DNA of 64,000 nucleotides, taken from assembly GCA_030526045.1 (NCBI GenBank), contig JAUNDN010000009.1:1489-65488 (forward strand), in the 5' to 3' direction. Made by a program: the position numbers and the translations under genes. Numbering within the stretch: position 1 is the first letter of the stretch; each line of letters begins with the position of its first letter. Below the pieces are notes generated by a model that was not told the DNA's origin, did not search any database, and worked only from the letters and a program-made list of their open reading frames with translations. Source of the stretch: Bacillota bacterium. GTDB taxonomy: Bacteria > Bacillota > Clostridia > Lachnospirales > Lachnospiraceae. Of this stretch, positions 46,958-56,786 are shown one piece after another.

Positions 46958-48667
46958 ATGAAAAAAGCGATTGTTGAATTTCAAGATTTTAGCTTTAAGT
47001 ATAAAACCCAAACCGAGACAACGCTGAAAAATATCAATCTTACCCTTTATCAGGGAGAAAAGGTCTTGATCCTTGGGCCAAGCGGAAGCGGGAAATCCAC
47101 CCTTGCCAACTGTATCAACGGATTGATTCCTTTCTCCTATGAAGGGGAAATTACCGGTTCTTTAAAGGTGGCGGGAGTTGAGACCAAGGATGCCAGCATC
47201 TTTGAACTCAGCCGTCACGTGGGAACGGTGCAGCAGGATACCGACGCTCAGTTCGTCGGTCTTTCTGTGGGTGAGGATATAGCCTTTTCTCTTGAAAACC
47301 GGGCGACACCACGGGAAATCATGCTGAATAAGGTTGATTTTGCGGCGAAGGCCGTAGGAATGGAAGATTTTTTGTTGGAGCCACCCTTTCATCTGTCAGG
47401 AGGACAGAAGCAAAAGGTGGCTTTAGCCGGTATATTACATGATGATGAGGAAATCCTGCTGTTTGATGAACCGCTGGCTGCACTGGATCCTGCCATGGGA
47501 ATGGCGGCGGTTGATCTGATTGACAAAATTTACCGGGAGAAAGATAAGACAGTTCTGATTATCGAGCATCGTCTGGAGGATGTCCTGTACCGCCATGTGG
47601 ACAGGATTATTCTGATAAATGAAGGGCAGATTCAGTTGGATTCCACGCCGGATGAGCTGCTTCGCTCCGGTTTACTTAAGGAGCATGGAATCCGTGAGCC
47701 TCTCTATATCTCTGCGCTTAAAAATGCGGGCATAAATCTCTCTGAAATGGAACATCTGGATTGTATAGAAAAGTTGGATATTACCGGGCAAAAGCAGGAA
47801 ATTCTGAATGAGATGAATGCGTCAAATTCTTATCAGGCACCTGAAAAGGGTGAGCTGCTTTTGCATGTTGAGAATGTGGATTTCTCCTATGGAGAGAGAA
47901 AAGTACTAAGTGATATTTCCTTTGATATTTACCGTGGTGAGAGAATTGCAATCGTAGGAAAAAACGGTGCGGGGAAGTCCACCATGGCTAAAATGCTCTG
48001 CGGAATCATTCGTCCCCAAAAAGGTTCTATTACCATGGAGGGAACGAATTGCCTTACTCTTTCCATTAAGGAAATCGGAAGAAAGATCGGCTATGTGATG
48101 CAGAATCCTAACCAGATGATTGTAAAAGATATTATTACCGATGAAGTGAGTCTGGCACTTTTACTGAATGGATTTACAAAAGAAGAAATTGATAAGCGGG
48201 TTGCCGACACGCTAAAGATGTGTGGTCTGTATCCTATGCGTAACTGGCCGGTGTCTGTCTTAAGCTATGGGCAGCGCAAGCGTGTTACCATTGCTTCCAT
48301 TCTGGCACTTTCACCGGAGATCATTATTCTTGACGAGCCTACAGCAGGTCAGGATTATAAGCATTACACGGAGATCATGAATTTCCTTGAGGCACTGAAC
48401 AGGGATTATCACATTACTATTTTGTTTATCACGCATGATATGCACCTTGCCATTGAGTATACTGACCGTGCCATTGTATTTGCAGACGGAAAATGTATTG
48501 CAGATGATCCCGTATTTAAAGTTTTATCTGATACAGAGATTATTCAGGCTGCGAATTTGAAACAAACCTCTCTTGTGACTTTGGCAAACCGAGCCGGAAT
48601 CGATCCGGAAGCTTTTATCCGTCACTTTATAGAGGTAGAAAGAAAGGAGCGGGCGTATGAATCTTGA
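46958..48667 (+). CDS. ECF transporter ATPase with two fused ABC domains
   Basis: Energising ATPase of 569 residues formed of two EcfA domains. The first has Walker A GPSGSGKST (about 40), signature LSGGQKQKVALAG and Walker B LLFDEPLAALDP. The second has GKNGAGKST (about 334), LSYGQRKRVTIAS and IILDEPTAGQD. Both hydrolytic sites look intact. The fused form replaces the usual separate EcfA1 and EcfA2 genes. It starts two bases after the S-component stop and overlaps the T-component gene by 11 bases, so all are translated as a unit. Confidence 0.93.
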   Translation: MKKAIVEFQDFSFKYKTQTETTLKNINLTLYQGEKVLILGPSGSGKSTLANCINGLIPFSYEGEITGSLKVAGVETKDASIFELSRHVGTVQQDTDAQFVGLSVGEDIAFSLENRATPREIMLNKVDFAAKAVGMEDFLLEPPFHLSGGQKQKVALAGILHDDEEILLFDEPLAALDPAMGMAAVDLIDKIYREKDKTVLIIEHRLEDVLYRHVDRIILINEGQIQLDSTPDELLRSGLLKEHGIREPLYISALKNAGINLSEMEHLDCIEKLDITGQKQEILNEMNASNSYQAPEKGELLLHVENVDFSYGERKVLSDISFDIYRGERIAIVGKNGAGKSTMAKMLCGIIRPQKGSITMEGTNCLTLSIKEIGRKIGYVMQNPNQMIVKDIITDEVSLALLLNGFTKEEIDKRVADTLKMCGLYPMRNWPVSVLSYGQRKRVTIASILALSPEIIILDEPTAGQDYKHYTEIMNFLEALNRDYHITILFITHDMHLAIEYTDRAIVFADGKCIADDPVFKVLSDTEIIQAANLKQTSLVTLANRAGIDPEAFIRHFIEVERKERAYES

Positions 48668-49514
48668 TAAAAGGCTCTTTATCAATGTAATACCGGGCAA
48701 AACCTTCCTTGACAAACTGTCAGGTACCACCAAGGTTCGTCTGTTTTTTGCTCTGATTATCCTTCTTGTTGCAACCTGGGATTTCAGAATCCTGTTTCCT
48801 GTTTTGGTTGCCAGCCTGATCGGACTAGTATCCATCAAACCAAACTGGAAGATTGTCGGTTCTCTGATGGCCTTTATTATTGCAGTTAATTTGTTTAATC
48901 TGTTTTTGATCTGGGTGGTGACGCCGGATTACGGACGGAATATCGTAGGTGGTTCCACAGTCCTTTTTACTTTTACGTCAAGATATATTCTGACAGCAGA
49001 AACACTTTGGTATTTTTTGATACGTTTTACCAAATTTATGGCGACCTTCCTTGTTTCACTTACATTTATCCAGGCTATCACGCCAAGTGAGATGGCGGCG
49101 GGGCTCTATTCCATCAAGGTTCCCTACAAAATTGCCACAATTGTTTCTATTGCCTTCCGTTATATCCCCGATATCAGCAGAGATTTTGCGGATATCAAGA
49201 TATCTATGCAGGCCAGGGGGATGGAGTTGGATTCCAAGAAAGCAGGCTTGTTTACCCGCTTAAAGCAGAATGTGCTGATTCTCTGCCCTCTCATTATTGT
49301 TTCCTTTGAGAGAGTAGGAAATATTGCCAACGCCATGGATCTTCGAGGTTATGGCAAAGGAAAAACCAGGACCTATTATTCCGAACACGAGGAAACAGAA
49401 AATGATCGTTTGATGAAAATCATATATTTATTGCTTTATCTATCTATTGTGGCAGTTATTTTCTTCCGGATATTTTTCCCTCCGGAATTTCAGGTATGGG
49501 CACCATGGATATAA
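48657..49514 (+). CDS. ECF transporter transmembrane (T) component
   Basis: EcfT coupling protein of 285 residues with about five to six helices. The two short coupling-helix signatures are present as SMQARGMELDSKK (about 182-194) and the related NAMDLRGYGKGKT (about 224-236), each with the Ala-Arg-Gly or Leu-Arg-Gly core. The start has GGAG and overlaps the ATPase gene. It transmits ATP hydrolysis to the S component. Its stop overlaps the start region of the dipeptidase gene by about 19 bases. Confidence 0.92.
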   Translation: MNLDKRLFINVIPGKTFLDKLSGTTKVRLFFALIILLVATWDFRILFPVLVASLIGLVSIKPNWKIVGSLMAFIIAVNLFNLFLIWVVTPDYGRNIVGGSTVLFTFTSRYILTAETLWYFLIRFTKFMATFLVSLTFIQAITPSEMAAGLYSIKVPYKIATIVSIAFRYIPDISRDFADIKISMQARGMELDSKKAGLFTRLKQNVLILCPLIIVSFERVGNIANAMDLRGYGKGKTRTYYSEHEETENDRLMKIIYLLLYLSIVAVIFFRIFFPPEFQVWAPWI

Positions 49515-50839
49515 ATTTTCAACAATATTTTCTGGAGCATTTGGAAGCTCTGCAAAACTTAATTAAGATTCCTTCCGTCTATGATGACAGCACTGTTTCG
49601 GACAATGCTCCCTACGGGAAAGGTGTGGCAGATGCACTGGATTATATGGAAGCGCTTGCCACGGCTGACGGATTTGAGGTTCTGTCTTTTGACGGTCATG
49701 GGATTGCCATTCGGATGAATGAGATGCCGGAGAGAATCGATGTGGTATCTCATCTGGATGTGGTGGAACCGGGACAGAATTGGAGCGTTCTGCCTTTTAG
49801 CGGGGAAGTCAGAAACGGAAGAATTTATGGAAGAGGAAGCCAGGATATGAAAACCCCGGCTTTTCTTACGTATCTTGCCTTAAAACTGATTCGAGAGGAA
49901 ATGCTTCCGCTGAAAAGGGAGCTTAGAATCGTCCTTGGGTGTGACGAGGAGCGTACCATGGGCGATATGCTTTATTATATCTCCAAGGCAGGACTTCCGG
50001 CATTTGCTTTTACGCCGGACGGTCCTTTTCCTATGGCAATCGGTGAGAAGGGCGCTTTGATGTGGCGTCTTTTCGGCAGCTATCAAGGCATCATCGAGGA
50101 GATGGAATGCGGTGTTCAGTGTAATGTCATTTCCCCTGTGGCATCTGCAGTGCTTAAGGATAATACTTATACGAAAAAGCTGAAGAACTTGGCTTTTGAA
50201 AGGAATATGTCCTGCACGGTGACGGAAGAGGATGGAAAAACCAGGATTATAGTCAGGGGTAAAGCAGCCCATGCCTCAAGGCCGGAGGAGGGCTATAGCG
50301 CTACGGTTGCGCTGTTCTCTCTGCTAAAGGAATGTGGGGATGGTCTCATGGAAAATCTCTATGAGTGCTTTTTTGATTCCTATGGAGGAGCTCTTGATCC
50401 GGCACTTGCAAAGGATAAAGCTTACACCATGAATCTGGGTATTTTCCGGATTGTAAACGGAACATGTTACGGAGAGGTGGATGGAAGATATCCCTACGGG
50501 GTCTCCTCAAAGGACTGCACCGAAAAGCTTTTGCGTAAGTGTGAGCTTTCCGTATCACTTGACTATGATTCTCCCCCTACTATGAATGACCCGGAGGATC
50601 CTTTTGTGAATACTCTGCTTACTGTCTATCGAGAGAAAACAAAGGATAGGAGAGAGCCTGTCATTTCAGGAGGCGTATCCTACAGTAAGGTATTCGGCCA
50701 CTGTGTGTCATTTGGACCGGAGGACGGGAGCGAGCCGTTTTTGGCACACCAGGCAGACGAATCGATCTCTCTTGATGCCTGCGGCAGATTGTTGGAAATC
50801 TATTATGAGGCAATGAAGCGCATTGCTCTTTTGCCATAA
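49496..50839 (+). CDS. M20-family metallopeptidase (PepV-like dipeptidase)
   Basis: Zinc peptidase of 447 residues related to PepV, ArgE and DapE. Metal-ligand motifs are SHLDVVEPG (about 85-93), GRGSQDMKTP (about 116-125) and the catalytic Glu pair in GCDEERTMGD (about 146-155). FAFTPDGPFPMAIGEKG follows, and a late AHQADESI supplies the final His. The lid domain lies between. ATG 49505 is an equally good start, and the ribosome site is weak, so expression is probably coupled to EcfT. It may process an imported peptide-like compound. The substrate is not known. Confidence 0.88.
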   Translation: MGTMDINFQQYFLEHLEALQNLIKIPSVYDDSTVSDNAPYGKGVADALDYMEALATADGFEVLSFDGHGIAIRMNEMPERIDVVSHLDVVEPGQNWSVLPFSGEVRNGRIYGRGSQDMKTPAFLTYLALKLIREEMLPLKRELRIVLGCDEERTMGDMLYYISKAGLPAFAFTPDGPFPMAIGEKGALMWRLFGSYQGIIEEMECGVQCNVISPVASAVLKDNTYTKKLKNLAFERNMSCTVTEEDGKTRIIVRGKAAHASRPEEGYSATVALFSLLKECGDGLMENLYECFFDSYGGALDPALAKDKAYTMNLGIFRIVNGTCYGEVDGRYPYGVSSKDCTEKLLRKCELSVSLDYDSPPTMNDPEDPFVNTLLTVYREKTKDRREPVISGGVSYSKVFGHCVSFGPEDGSEPFLAHQADESISLDACGRLLEIYYEAMKRIALLP

Positions 50840-50870
50840 AAAATGAATACTTTAAGAAGGAGGAAAAAGG

Positions 50871-51716
50871 ATGAAACCATGTATTGTGTGGCAGACTGAT
50901 TTTGGCCTGAAGTGGGGCGCCGTTGCCGCCATGAGAGGGGTGTGCAAACAGGTAGATCCGACTTTGGAGTGTATTGATATCACTCATGAGATTGAACAGT
51001 ATAATATTCCGGCTGCTTCTCGTGAGATCATGTATGTGGAGCCCTTCTGGCCCAAAGGAACAATATTTGTATCAGTGGTAGATCCCGGTGTGGGAACTGA
51101 AAGACGAGCCTGCGTTGCAAAATTGAAGGACGGAAATTATATCATAACTCCTGACAACGGAACCCTTACCCATCTGTTCTATCAAGTTGGCATCGAAGAG
51201 ATTAGGGAAATTGACGAATCCGTGAACCGTTATCCCGGCACAGAGGAGGTTTCTGTTTTTCATGGAAGAGATATTTTCGCCTACACGGCGGCAAGGCTGG
51301 CTGCCGGTGTGATCACATTTGAACAGGTCGGACCCTCTTATCCTGTGGAGGAAGCCGTTATTTTTGAGCAGGATCTGATACAGGCAAAGGTGAAGGGTAC
51401 AATCATAGAGGGCGTGGTCTCCAGTGTCAGTGACCCCTTCGGAAGCATTGCGCTGAATATCCTGTCCAAGGATTTTAAAGCGGCAGGATATGCGCACGGA
51501 GAAAAAGTGATGGTGACGCTGAAAAGGAATGGACAGGCTTACTTTTCCAAGGAAGTGCTTTATCAGAAGTCCTTCGGCTTCGTTGCGGTGGGAGAAGAAA
51601 TTCTGTTTGATTCCTCCACAAACTATATTGAGCTTGGCATCAATCAGGGAAATTTCAAGGAAACCTATCAGGTGGGAGCCGGAAGTGAATATACTTTTAC
51701 TTTTCAGAAAATTTGA
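50871..51716 (+). CDS. SAM hydroxide adenosyltransferase (DUF62 family)
   Basis: Enzyme of 281 residues that, by family, hydrolyses S-adenosylmethionine to adenosine and methionine. It resembles SalL/fluorinase-type folds but catalyses hydroxide addition. The diagnostic Asp-Arg-His triad is present: D71 in VDPGVG, R78 seven residues later in TERR, and H131 in FHGRDIF. The N-terminal QTDFG and ITPDNGTLTHL are also family motifs. AAGGAGG precedes the ATG. It ends the ECF operon, with a terminator after it. Linkage to an ECF importer suggests salvage or signalling around adenosine or methionine; the physiological role is unproven. Confidence 0.9.
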   Translation: MKPCIVWQTDFGLKWGAVAAMRGVCKQVDPTLECIDITHEIEQYNIPAASREIMYVEPFWPKGTIFVSVVDPGVGTERRACVAKLKDGNYIITPDNGTLTHLFYQVGIEEIREIDESVNRYPGTEEVSVFHGRDIFAYTAARLAAGVITFEQVGPSYPVEEAVIFEQDLIQAKVKGTIIEGVVSSVSDPFGSIALNILSKDFKAAGYAHGEKVMVTLKRNGQAYFSKEVLYQKSFGFVAVGEEILFDSSTNYIELGINQGNFKETYQVGAGSEYTFTFQKI

Positions 51717-51729
51717 GAAATGTTAAATT

Positions 51730-51781
51730 CCCGCTGCGAAGTTACTTAAATGCTTAAATGCTTAATCGCAGCGGGTTTTTA
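51730..51781 (+). terminator. Terminator of the ECF-dipeptidase-SAM hydrolase operon
   Basis: CCCGCTGCGA (51730-51739) pairs perfectly with TCGCAGCGGG (51766-51775), followed by five T. The 26-base loop contains two direct copies of TTAAATGC, probably incidental. Confidence 0.9.
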
Positions 51782-51900
51782 TTGGCTTAATTTAGTGCAA
51801 AATCCACAAAAAACGACTTATATGTTTATTTCAGCTGTTCAATATCTATAAAATGTAATATACTTGACTTAAACATGTTTTTATTGCTGGGAGGTGCAAA

Positions 51901-54087
51901 ATGCAGAAGTTATTTAAGGGTTTCAAAAAGAAATCCCAAACAAAACCTAAAGTAAATAATCATGTGTTAACAGGGGAAAAGAAACAGAAACAAGAGAAAC
52001 AACAAAAGCAGCAGAAACAATTGAAACAATCCAAGCTCTTTAGTCTGCGAAACAAAATTTTTGTTGCATTCCTGATACCTATTCTATTTATGATTATTGT
52101 AGGATATACCGCATATGAAAAAGCAGCTGAGGGAATGAACCAGAAATTTCAGGAATCCACTCAGCAGACAATCAATATGGCAATGAACTACATGGACATG
52201 AGTTGTACCTATGTTCAGTCAGAGGGGTTCCGTTACGCAGTAGACAGCGCTTTGGAAGAGTATTTTATCGGTATGCTGAAAAAGGATAAGATTGCGCAGT
52301 CAAAGTATATCAGCGATACGAGGCTTACCTTAATGGCGGCGCAGAAGGCCAATCCCTTTATTGAAAATATTCATTTTGTGACGAAGGCAGGAATTCCGAT
52401 TATTTCAACGGCGACTACCAGTACAGAGTATGATGGAATTTACAATGAATATTATGATGATATGATAGCCATTTCAGAAGACGGAAGAACACCGCCGAAA
52501 TGGGTGGATGAGCATGCCAGATTAACTGAGCATATGGGTCTTAAAATGGAAGATTATTTTATTTCATACCAGATGCCGACTACGTCCAAATTTGCATATA
52601 TTGTCATTGACATCAGGGAATCAGCTGTAAGGGATATTCTTCTTGATATGGATCTGGGCAACGGAAGTGTTGTCGGTTTTGTAACCAATACAGGTAAGGA
52701 ATTAGTACAGGAAAATCTGGAGGAAGGCGAAGAAAGCCATTTAAATGCACAGGAGCCTGTATTTACAGACGAGGAGTTTTACATAAACAGTCTTGCATCA
52801 GAAGAATTAAGCGGTGCAAAGGATGTTATATTCCAAGGGAAGAATTTTCTGTATCTGTTTACAAAGAGTGAAATCAGTAACATGATGCTTTGTGCGTTGA
52901 TTCCGCTGGAGGTAGTGACGGGGCAGGCGGAGACCATTAAGACAGTTACCATTTCGCTTGTTATCATAGCAACTATAATTGCAGCCTTTATTGGATTACT
53001 GATTACTTTTGGTATTCAGAAAAACATGAAAACGATCTCCAGAAAGCTGAATGAAGTAGCAGAAGGTAACCTTACCGTTCAGGTTAATGCACAGAGTCGC
53101 GATGAATTCCAGGGTCTTGCAAAGACAGCAAACAATATGATTGCCAATAATAAGAAGCTGGTTACAAAGCTGAGCGGTACAGTAAAGCAGCTTGAGACAT
53201 CTGCAGGAAATGTAAATACGGCCTCTGAGGATATCAGTAATTATTCCGGAGATATTACCCGTGCCATTGATGAGATTAGCGAGGGCATGGATAAGCAGGC
53301 TGAACATGCACAGGAATGTGTTGTTAAGACCAGTGTATTATCTGACAAGATTAAGGATATCAGTCAGATGGTAGAGGCAGTAAAAGGACTGGTAGATCAG
53401 ACGGAAAGGATGATCGAGCAGGGAACCAAAATCGTTCAGGTGCTTTCTGAAAGGGCACAGGAAACTTCAAACATTACGGCCAGAGTGGGTGACAGCATTG
53501 CTACGTTGAAGACAGAATCTGAGACGATCAATGGATTTGTCCAGACAATCAGTGATATCTCTGAGCAGACGAACCTGCTGTCTTTGAATGCTTCCATTGA
53601 AGCAGCCAGAGCAGGAGAGGCAGGCAGAGGCTTTGCGGTGGTTGCAGAGGAGATCAGAAAGCTTGCTGATGATTCAAGCCGTGCAGCCGGAGAGATCAGC
53701 CGGAACGTTCAGAATATCAGTGCACAGACTGCAAGCAGTGTTGCCAGTGCAAAGGAAGCTGAGAATATGGTAGCATTGCAAACAAAGGCTGTAAGCGAAG
53801 TGATTCAGGTGTTTGAGGATATGAGCAAGCAGATGACAGGCCTATTTGAGAATCTAAAAGAGATTGCAAACAGTACAGAAGCAGCAAATAAAGATCGGGA
53901 TGATACGCTTGATGCAGTGGAAAATATTTCAGCGATCATTGAAGAGACTGCAAGCGGCTCTGCACTGGTAAGGGAAATGGCAAATCAGCTCCTCAACAGT
54001 GTAGATAAGCTGAGTGAGACCGCAAACGCTCTGGATGAGGATATGCAGGGACTAAAGACTGAGATTTCCGTATTTAAAATTGATTAG
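51901..54087 (+). CDS. Methyl-accepting chemotaxis protein with Cache-like domain and basic N-terminal extension
   Basis: Chemoreceptor of 728 residues. An unusual Lys/Gln-rich cytoplasmic leader (about 1-50, with [14 protein letters not shown]) precedes TM1 (about 53-75). A large extracellular Cache-like domain follows (about 76-340), then TM2 (about 343-370), HAMP (about 372-425, with [10 protein letters not shown]) and the methylated coiled coil with hairpin tip [29 protein letters not shown] precedes the ATG. It is monocistronic, with a terminator downstream. The ligand is unknown; Cache domains usually bind amino acids, organic acids or related small molecules. Confidence 0.93.
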   Translation: MQKLFKGFKKKSQTKPKVNNHVLTGEKKQKQEKQQKQQKQLKQSKLFSLRNKIFVAFLIPILFMIIVGYTAYEKAAEGMNQKFQESTQQTINMAMNYMDMSCTYVQSEGFRYAVDSALEEYFIGMLKKDKIAQSKYISDTRLTLMAAQKANPFIENIHFVTKAGIPIISTATTSTEYDGIYNEYYDDMIAISEDGRTPPKWVDEHARLTEHMGLKMEDYFISYQMPTTSKFAYIVIDIRESAVRDILLDMDLGNGSVVGFVTNTGKELVQENLEEGEESHLNAQEPVFTDEEFYINSLASEELSGAKDVIFQGKNFLYLFTKSEISNMMLCALIPLEVVTGQAETIKTVTISLVIIATIIAAFIGLLITFGIQKNMKTISRKLNEVAEGNLTVQVNAQSRDEFQGLAKTANNMIANNKKLVTKLSGTVKQLETSAGNVNTASEDISNYSGDITRAIDEISEGMDKQAEHAQECVVKTSVLSDKIKDISQMVEAVKGLVDQTERMIEQGTKIVQVLSERAQETSNITARVGDSIATLKTESETINGFVQTISDISEQTNLLSLNASIEAARAGEAGRGFAVVAEEIRKLADDSSRAAGEISRNVQNISAQTASSVASAKEAENMVALQTKAVSEVIQVFEDMSKQMTGLFENLKEIANSTEAANKDRDDTLDAVENISAIIEETASGSALVREMANQLLNSVDKLSETANALDEDMQGLKTEISVFKID

Positions 54088-54114
54088 CAATAGCAGAAAT
54101 TGTTAAAGAAACGA

Positions 54115-54150
54115 AAAAGGCAGCGTACCATGTCGGTTGCGCTGCCTTTT
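54115..54150. terminator. Bidirectional terminator between the chemoreceptor and the trp operon
   Basis: AAAAGGCAGCG (54115-54125) pairs with CGCTGCCTTTT (54140-54150), a perfect 11-bp stem with a 14-base loop. A and T runs at both ends suit convergent transcription units. A second weaker GTGTAA/TTACAC dyad lies just beyond, toward trpA. Confidence 0.87.
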
Positions 54151-54189
54151 AACTTACTGTAGCGTGTAAAGTGAAGCCGGGTTACACTT

Positions 54190-54960
54190 TTATCTTAGTG
54201 CGTCCTTCATGCTCTTCACATATTCTCCAACAGGCTCTGCGGCATCTTTACCGTACTTTTCTATCAGCTTGATGATTGCAGAGCCCACAATAGCGCCGTC
54301 GGAAATTCCTGCCATCCTGGCAGCTTGTTCCGGGGTGGAGATACCGAAGCCTACAGCACAGGGAACGGAAGTATTTTCCCGCACCAGTTTGACGAGGGAA
54401 GCAATATCTGTGTTGATCTCACTTCTCACACCGGTGACGCCAAGACTGGACACGATGTAAATAAACCCTTCGGCTTCTCTGGCAATCATGGCTACACGGT
54501 TTTCGGAGGTAGGCGCGATCAGAGAGATCAGATCGACACCGTATTTCTTGCAGGTGTCATCAAATTCTCCTTTTTCCTCAAAAGGCAGGTCGGGAAGAAT
54601 CAGTCCATCGATGCCGATTTCGGAGCAGGTACGGATGAACTTTTCCGCATCATAGGAAAAAACAACATTTGCATAAGTCATAAATACCATGGGAACGGTG
54701 AGATCCTGACGAAGCTCTTTTACCATATCAAAAATCTTGTCGGTAGTAACGCCACCGGATAATGCGCGTAAATTGGCTCCCTGAATCACAGGTCCTTCTG
54801 CGGTAGGATCGGAAAAGGGAATGCCAAGCTCAATCAGATCCGCACCACTTTCAACCATGCTGCGCACTATTTTTTTGGTGGTATCAAGGTCCGGATCTCC
54901 ACAGGTAATAAATGGGATAAATGCCTTGCCGTTTGCAAAGGCTTCTTTTATTTTACTCAT
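54190..54960 (-). CDS. trpA: Tryptophan synthase alpha subunit
   Basis: Cleaves indole-3-glycerol phosphate to indole and glyceraldehyde 3-phosphate, passing indole through a tunnel to TrpB. The protein has 256 residues. Motifs are [11 protein letters not shown] near the N-terminus, the catalytic Glu in [20 protein letters not shown] (about 44-63), the loop Asp in [12 protein letters not shown] and the phosphate-binding GFGIST and VGSAII. ATG 54960 has GGGGAGG upstream and overlaps the end of trpB by 8 bases. It is the last gene of the operon. Confidence 0.97.
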   Translation of the reverse strand: MSKIKEAFANGKAFIPFITCGDPDLDTTKKIVRSMVESGADLIELGIPFSDPTAEGPVIQGANLRALSGGVTTDKIFDMVKELRQDLTVPMVFMTYANVVFSYDAEKFIRTCSEIGIDGLILPDLPFEEKGEFDDTCKKYGVDLISLIAPTSENRVAMIAREAEGFIYIVSSLGVTGVRSEINTDIASLVKLVRENTSVPCAVGFGISTPEQAARMAGISDGAIVGSAIIKLIEKYGKDAAEPVGEYVKSMKDALR

Positions 54961-56143
54961 AAATATCCTCCCCTCTGTAGCGTGCAATGGCAGCGCAGTC
55001 CTTGTCGCCGCGTCCGGAAATGGTGATAACCATAATTTTATCCTTCGAAAGTGTAGGCGCAAGCTTCATGGCATAAGCCATTGCATGTGCGCTTTCAATG
55101 GCGGGAATAATTCCCTCTGTGCGGGAAAGATATTCAAAAGCGTTCACTGCCTCATCATCGGTGACAGGAACATATTCAGCTCTGCCTGTATCATGGAGCC
55201 ATGCGTGCTCCGGTCCGATACCAGGATAATCAAGCCCTGCAGAAATGGAATAGACGGGAGCAATCTGCCCGTATTTGTCCTGACAGAAGTAGGATTTCAT
55301 ACCGTGAAATATGCCAAGCCGTCCGGTATTAATCGTAGCAGCTGTCTCAAAGGTATCAATTCCTCTTCCTGCCGCCTCACATCCGATCAATTTCACATCC
55401 TTGTCCTCAATAAAATGATAGAAGGTACCCATAGCGTTGCTGCCACCGCCTACGCAAGCCATAACCACATCGGGAAGGCGTCCTTCCTTTTCCATGATCT
55501 GCTGTTTGATCTCACGGGAGATTACAGCCTGGAAATCTCTGACGATGGTGGGGAAAGGATGGGGTCCCATAACGGAACCCAGACAGTAATGGGTATCATC
55601 GATTCGGCTGGTCCATTCTCTCATGGCTTCTGAAACAGCATCCTTCAGAGTAGCAGTTCCGGTCTTGACGGGAATCACTTCGGAACCGAGGAGCTTCATC
55701 CTGTAAACATTGAGCGCCTGTCTCTTGGTGTCTTCTTCGCCCATGAATACCACGCATTCCATTCCAAGAAGTGCAGCGGCTGTTGCGGTAGCTACACCGT
55801 GTTGGCCGGCACCCGTTTCCGCAATGAGTCTGGTTTTTCCCATTTTTTTGGCAAGCAGTGCCTGCCCTAAAACATTGTTGATCTTATGGGAGCCGGTATG
55901 GTTTAGATCTTCCCTTTTCAGATAGATTTTTGCGCCGCCCAGATCCTCAGTCATTTTTTTTGCATAATAAAGACGGCTGGGACGTCCCGCATAGTCGTTA
56001 AATAACGCGGTCAGCTCCTTAATAAATTCGGGATCATTTTTGTAGTGATTATATGCTTCTTCCAGTTCTATGACAGCGTTCATCAGGGTTTCCGGGATGT
56101 ACTGACCGCCATGAACGCCAAAGCGTCCTTTTGACTTAGACAT
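54953..56143 (-). CDS. trpB: Tryptophan synthase beta subunit
   Basis: PLP enzyme of 396 residues joining indole and serine to make tryptophan. The Schiff-base lysine lies in [21 protein letters not shown] (about 80-100), and the PLP-phosphate loop is [10 protein letters not shown] (about 228-237). [16 protein letters not shown] at the N-terminus and the C-terminal ISGRGDKD are diagnostic of the TrpB1 type. AAAGGAGG precedes the ATG. It overlaps trpA and lies 12 bases after trpF. Confidence 0.98.
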   Translation of the reverse strand: MSKSKGRFGVHGGQYIPETLMNAVIELEEAYNHYKNDPEFIKELTALFNDYAGRPSRLYYAKKMTEDLGGAKIYLKREDLNHTGSHKINNVLGQALLAKKMGKTRLIAETGAGQHGVATATAAALLGMECVVFMGEEDTKRQALNVYRMKLLGSEVIPVKTGTATLKDAVSEAMREWTSRIDDTHYCLGSVMGPHPFPTIVRDFQAVISREIKQQIMEKEGRLPDVVMACVGGGSNAMGTFYHFIEDKDVKLIGCEAAGRGIDTFETAATINTGRLGIFHGMKSYFCQDKYGQIAPVYSISAGLDYPGIGPEHAWLHDTGRAEYVPVTDDEAVNAFEYLSRTEGIIPAIESAHAMAYAMKLAPTLSKDKIMVITISGRGDKDCAAIARYRGEDIYE

Positions 56144-56155
56144 AAGTTACCTCCT

Positions 56156-56761
56156 TTATGTAGATGTTGTTCTTACGGCATGAATAAATGCCTTTATTTT
56201 TTCGTAATCCTTTTTCCCGTCTGTCTCTACCCCGGAGCTCACATCCAGTGCATAGGGGTGTGCCAGCTTTATGGCAGAAGCGGCATTTCCGGGATTTAAA
56301 CCGCCCGCCAGGAAAAAGGGTCTGTCGATATTCTGAATCAGGGACCAGTCAAATGCTTCTCCTGTGCCAAGCCCGTTATCTAATAAAAGATAATCGGAGG
56401 GAAAGGAAAGAGCCTTTTCCATATCTTCTTTGGTCTTAATGATAAAAGCTTTGATCACAGGCTGGCTGCAATGCTTTCGCAGCTCCTTCAGGTAAGCTTC
56501 ATCTTCTTGTCCGTGAAGCTGGATCATCTGGATTGTTTCGCTTTTTGCAAGAGCAATCACCTGGTCTAAGGGTTCGCATACAAAGACGCCAACGGCAGGA
56601 ATAGAGGGATCAAGCAGTCCTCTCAGATGGGCTGCCCGAGAGGGGGAAACATATCTTTTTCTGCCCTGTAAAAACACAAATCCGATATAGTCCGGCTTCA
56701 ATTCATTTACATAGGAAATATCATCTTCTGACTTTAATCCGCAGATTTTTATTTTAGTCAT
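56156..56761 (-). CDS. trpF: Phosphoribosylanthranilate isomerase
   Basis: TIM-barrel enzyme of about 201 residues catalysing the Amadori rearrangement of phosphoribosylanthranilate. The N-terminal TKIKICGLKSEDD carries the catalytic cysteine. Further motifs are IGFVFLQGRKRYVSP, QLHGQED, and FFLAGGLNPGN with ALDVSSGVE for phosphate binding and the catalytic Asp. ATG 56761 has AAAGGA upstream; the longer frame beginning further upstream lacks a site. It is separate from trpC, unlike the enterobacterial fusion. Confidence 0.96.
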   Translation of the reverse strand: MTKIKICGLKSEDDISYVNELKPDYIGFVFLQGRKRYVSPSRAAHLRGLLDPSIPAVGVFVCEPLDQVIALAKSETIQMIQLHGQEDEAYLKELRKHCSQPVIKAFIIKTKEDMEKALSFPSDYLLLDNGLGTGEAFDWSLIQNIDRPFFLAGGLNPGNAASAIKLAHPYALDVSSGVETDGKKDYEKIKAFIHAVRTTST

Positions 56762-56786
56762 AGAGTATCCTTTCTGACATATGATG

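Noticed and set aside
51744-51761. Tandem TTAAATGC repeat as a possible iteron or operator
   Set aside because: It lies in the loop of a strong intrinsic terminator and has only two units, so chance or slippage is more likely.
54821-55633. A 270-codon plus-strand open frame across trpA and trpB
   Set aside because: It lies wholly antisense to two well-conserved enzymes, has no Shine-Dalgarno and has no recognisable protein motifs.
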